A stretch of DNA of 64,000 bases from Apus apus (taxonomy: Eukaryota; Chordata; Aves; Apodiformes; Apodidae): assembly GCF_020740795.1 (NCBI RefSeq), contig NC_067295.1, positions 2,046,501-2,110,500 on the forward strand, in the 5' to 3' direction. Numbering within the stretch: the first letter of the stretch is position 1; each line of letters opens with the position of its first letter. The translations under genes were made by a program, and so were the position numbers. Shown in pieces: positions 61,001-64,000 of this stretch. A model generated the notes under the pieces. That model was not told the DNA's origin, searched no databases, and saw only the letters and a program-made list of their open reading frames with translations.

Positions 61001-61686
61001 TTTCTGTTTTGTAACTGCCTCCCATTGATGTAAAAGAGGTGGTTAGTGGAGCTGGGCACAGTGCAAGTGCCAGCATCATCCCTGCACTGGGACTAAAGAA
61101 GAAGAGCAATGCTTTGATTGTCCTGAGAAGATCAGAAAGGAAAAGGTGTGTTTTGTCCTCTCTTGGTGCCCTTCCCCACTTCAGGTCACAACTCAGTGCT
61201 TTAAATATTCCTCCCCTGCAGTCCTCTCTGGATCAGAGACAAGGAAAAGGCTGTCATGATGGAAAAGGGGGTTTGCACATCTTTTCAAAATTTAATAAGA
61301 AACAAAACAACCTTTAAAGATGTGGGTAGACCTGGGTTCCATTGGGGAGAACTCAAATTGTTTGCAGACAGCTTATGTTGGGAATGGTTTTATATTGGTG
61401 GTGTTAAATAGAACCAGCAGGTGATTAATTACAAAATCTGCGTCCAGAGTGATGAGGAAGGGGAACAGATGCTGCTGGGGAGGGAGGGCTGCCCCCATGA
61501 GAAGGGAGAGGGAAGATTTACATGTGCCACCAGGGTTGTGCTGGTTCCATTGAGGAGAAACATCAGGGTTTTCTGCTGTCCTGGCACCAACCCCAGCAGC
61601 ATCCAGCTCTTCATGAGTGCCCCTCCAGTCCTGGGCTCCTCCAGCCCAGCCTTGCTGGAGCCCCCTCTCCCCGTTTCTGTCCCCAT

Positions 61687-61704
61687 CCCTGTCCCTGTCC
61701 CTGT
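61687..61704. repeat. (CCCTGT)3 hexanucleotide repeat
   Basis: Three uninterrupted CCCTGT units after an imperfect CCCCAT unit. A short minisatellite-like repeat. Confidence 0.8.
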
Positions 61705-63299
61705 ATTATCCTACCACAGCAGTTGTCCCCATCCCAACCCCACATGATGGGCAGGAGCCAGGCAAAAGCCACCTGGGAATGGAGGAAATGCCTCTGCAGC
61801 CTTCCCAGAGCTGCCAGGAAAAGAAAAACCTGACTCATGCTCTTTTTGGAGGGACCTCAAACAGACTTGAAGAAATTACTTTGCCTCACAAACACCAACC
61901 AAAATCCTTTCCTGTCATCTTCTCTGTTCTGGATTAAACATCAAATCTGAGTAATCCTTGCTCATAAATTTTGTTTCCTCGGTGTCCTGCTTCACCTCCC
62001 TGTTCTCCTGGTGATGTTGGTTGGCACTTTCCATGGAAGGGAGAGTTTTTTCCATGTGTCCTGCACCAGAGTCATACTGCTGGAGTTGCTGTTTCATTTA
62101 CTTGGTCCCACAAATCACCTGGACTCCAGAAGCAAATATTCTGCATGAACAGATCTGTGTGGCAGTCATCTGAGACACCACATGGGTGACATCGATGTCT
62201 TTGCAAGATTTGGGTTTATCTGCCTCCTGGAACAGATCAGTGAGTGTGTTCTGAGCACCTTCTGCACACTGTGGAGAGTCTCTTTCCTTCTTTGGTCATC
62301 TGGCAAATATTTATAATTAGAACACAATTAGTAAATAATATCTATGAGCCCTGCTGAGGCCTGGGAGCTGCTTTGCATCAAGTACATCCCTCCAACAGGA
62401 ACCAATGCACACACAAGCAGACATCTGTGTTTGCCAAAATATTTAAAGCTGAGGAGCAGTGCCCAGGAGATTGGGGTTTGGTTCCTGGCCCTGCTGCTGA
62501 GGCCTGAGGTTTTGGGAAGGCTCTCCCCTCCACGTCTCTTCTCCCATTCTTGATCTGCTATTTTTAGATTAAACTCTTTAAGGCAAAAAGAATGTATGAG
62601 GGGAGTGCAAGTGGGCAGAGCTCTGGTTTCACAGAGGGTGGGAGGCCTCCACTGAGAGCTTACTTGCATGGATACAAAAATAGTTTATAGATGTAACTCA
62701 ATAAAAAGAGTGTTTGGGGCCCTGCAAACTATCTTAGCTGGTCAAAAACTGTCCAAAACCAGGCTGTGTGAGATATTTTGATTTTTACCCTGAAACCTAG
62801 GGCAGAAGAGAAACGTTATGGTAACCAGTGCCTGGCATCAGAGCTGGTGTCTCCGGATTAAACAGCTTTTCCGCCTCTTCAAACGACAGCCTCCTTTTCT
62901 GAAATAATGATCACATTCAAGGAAGAAGGATGTTTCTGTTTACCCTGTTGATTTATAAAGCTTGGCTTTTGGCCATGCAGGGAGCAAGGTGGAAAAAAAA
63001 AATCTAAAAAATAAAAATCAGCTTGCACAGTGCTGAAGGTTTGCAGGAAATTCATAGGAAACTGTGTGTGGTGGAGCAGTGTGTCCAGAGGGGCTGAGCT
63101 CTTCTGCCTCCTCCCTGCTTGAGGGAGCAGGGCAGTTCCTGCCATGAGTGTGACAAGAAATTAAACAGCACTCAGTTAGAAAACGGACACATCGATGGTG
63201 AGTTGAAGGGATGTAAGTGGTCAGCTGGCAAAGCCATGGTTTTCTTTGCAGGCTTGGTGTGCTAAAGACAGTCTGGTCTGCAGGGAAGTCTTCTCCTCT

Positions 63300-63642
63300 T
63301 CATTGCCCTCATCAGACCCCCCTGTAGTGCTGGGTCCAGTTCTGGGGTCCTCAGCACAAGAACAATGTGGAGCTGTTGAAGTGAGTCCAGAGGAGGCCAC
63401 GGAGATGCTCTGAGGGCTGGAGCAGCTCTGCTCTGGAGACAGGCTGGGAGAGCTGGGGTGTTCAGCCTGGAGAAGAGAAGACTCCAGGGAGACCTTAGAG
63501 CACCTTCCAGTGCCTGAAGGGGCTCCAGGAAAGCTGGGGAGGGGCTTGGGACAAGGGCAGGGAGGGATGGGATGAGGGGAAATGCTTTTAAGCTGAAAGA
63601 GGGGAGATTTAGATGAGATATTAGGAAGAAATTCATTGACTG
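63300..63642 (+). mobile_element. CR1 LINE fragment lacking its 3' tail
   Basis: About 340 bases of CR1 from the ORF2 end / 3' UTR region, in the sense direction. Recognisable segments are GCTGGGTCCAGTTCTGGGGT, GAGTCCAGAGGAGGCCACGG, GTTCAGCCTGGAGAAGAGAA, AAGCTGGGGAGGGGCTTGGG and GAGATTTAGATGAGATATTA, then GGAAGAAATTC. The copy stops before the GGTGGTGAG segment and the terminal octamers. It therefore lacks the 3' end that CR1 insertions normally keep, which suggests a later deletion or rearrangement. The minus-strand open frame of 219 codons across this interval is an antisense read of the element and not a gene. Confidence 0.92.
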
Positions 63643-64000
63643 ATGAAGTGCCTCTAGGTTTTTAGAAGGGTGCTGGAGGACGAGGAGCTTTGTCTCTTTG
63701 GGAGTGCATGCTGGGGATGAGCATTTACGCTGGGAAAGGACACCCAGAGGCAAACAGGTACACGAGCTGTGGCTCCAGGTCACCAGGATCAGTGACCCTG
63801 TGCTGCACTGGAGCTGTTCCAGCTGTGCTGGGATGCCAGAGCCTCTGCTCTGAAAACGTGTTTCCCTGCATGGTCCAGGCACAGTCCTGGCTCTGCTGGT
63901 GGAGAAAGGCATTGGAATCATGTCAGCCAGTGTCCACAGAAGAGCTCATCCTTTCTCTCCTTGAATGAAGGTACATCTTCTTTAGCCTTTTGCTAGCCTG
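63643..64000. other. Non-coding right edge
   Basis: Unique sequence after the truncated CR1. Nothing recognisable beyond chance open frames. Confidence 0.5.

Larger units (their letters stand above)
56179..63299. other. Non-coding stretch right of C1QTNF8
   Basis: I see no supportable gene in these 7.1 kb. GC-richer parts (58.1-59.5 kb, 60.3-60.8 kb, 61.4-61.8 kb) produce overlapping open frames of up to about 148 codons in several frames, none with a recognisable domain. Homopolymers lie at 58040-58054, and a CCCTGT repeat at 61687-61704. In human the next gene in this direction is CACNA1H; no exon of a voltage-gated calcium channel was recognised here. Confidence 0.55.

Noticed and set aside
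63262-63921. 219-codon open frame on the - strand
   Set aside because: It is the antisense strand of a CR1 fragment plus flank.
1-64000. tRNA, rRNA, CRISPR, operons, endogenous retrovirus or other novel system
   Set aside because: Reading both strands I saw no such structure: no LTR pair, primer-binding site or regularly spaced repeats. A covariance-model and repeat-library search would be decisive.

Overview
The window is vertebrate nuclear DNA, most likely from a bird. It has sparse intron-bearing genes, one sharp CpG island in otherwise AT-moderate sequence, and seven short pieces of CR1 (chicken repeat 1) LINE. Several of these carry the CR1 3' end, with its line of TTTAAGGTCCCTTCCAACC type and the ATTCTRTG terminal octamers. 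There is no prokaryotic gene organisation. CR1 totals about 1.1 kb of 64 kb. Low CR1 load with compact spacing suits a bird (micro)chromosome better than a turtle or crocodilian, but the species cannot be named from this window.

Only two protein-coding genes can be supported. SSTR5 (somatostatin receptor type 5) is on the + strand. A CpG-island promoter and a non-coding first exon lie near 23.26-24.37 kb, followed by an intron of about 6.6 kb. A second exon holds the whole intact 370-residue receptor (30255-31367), followed by a 3' UTR ending at poly(A) signals between 31.46 and 32.2 kb. C1QTNF8 (CTRP8, a secreted collagen/C1q-domain protein) is on the - strand, with two coding exons (52876-53101 and 51571-52118) that join in frame to give 257 residues. 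The two genes face each other tail to tail across about 18 kb.

The SSTR5-C1QTNF8 pairing is the order known from human 16p13.3, between SOX8 and CACNA1H. It mirrors SSTR3-C1QTNF6 near SOX10 and CACNA1I on human 22q13. This supports both identities and points to an ancient duplicated block. The two products are not known to share a pathway: SSTR5 is a Gi-coupled receptor for somatostatin, and C1QTNF8 is a secreted trimeric ligand.

Layout: 1-23.2 kb is non-coding, with three CR1 fragments and several AT-rich stretches dense in TAATTA-type motifs that resemble conserved regulatory DNA. 23.26-32.2 kb is the SSTR5 unit. 32.2-50.4 kb is an intergenic stretch with one CR1 fragment. 50.4-53.1 kb (possibly to 54.5 kb) is the C1QTNF8 unit. 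54.5-64 kb is non-coding with three CR1 fragments. The many short open frames elsewhere look like chance. I saw no previously undescribed system. The most interesting points are the predicted spliced upstream ORF in the SSTR5 leader, the intact C1QTNF8, and the candidate regulatory elements in the desert.
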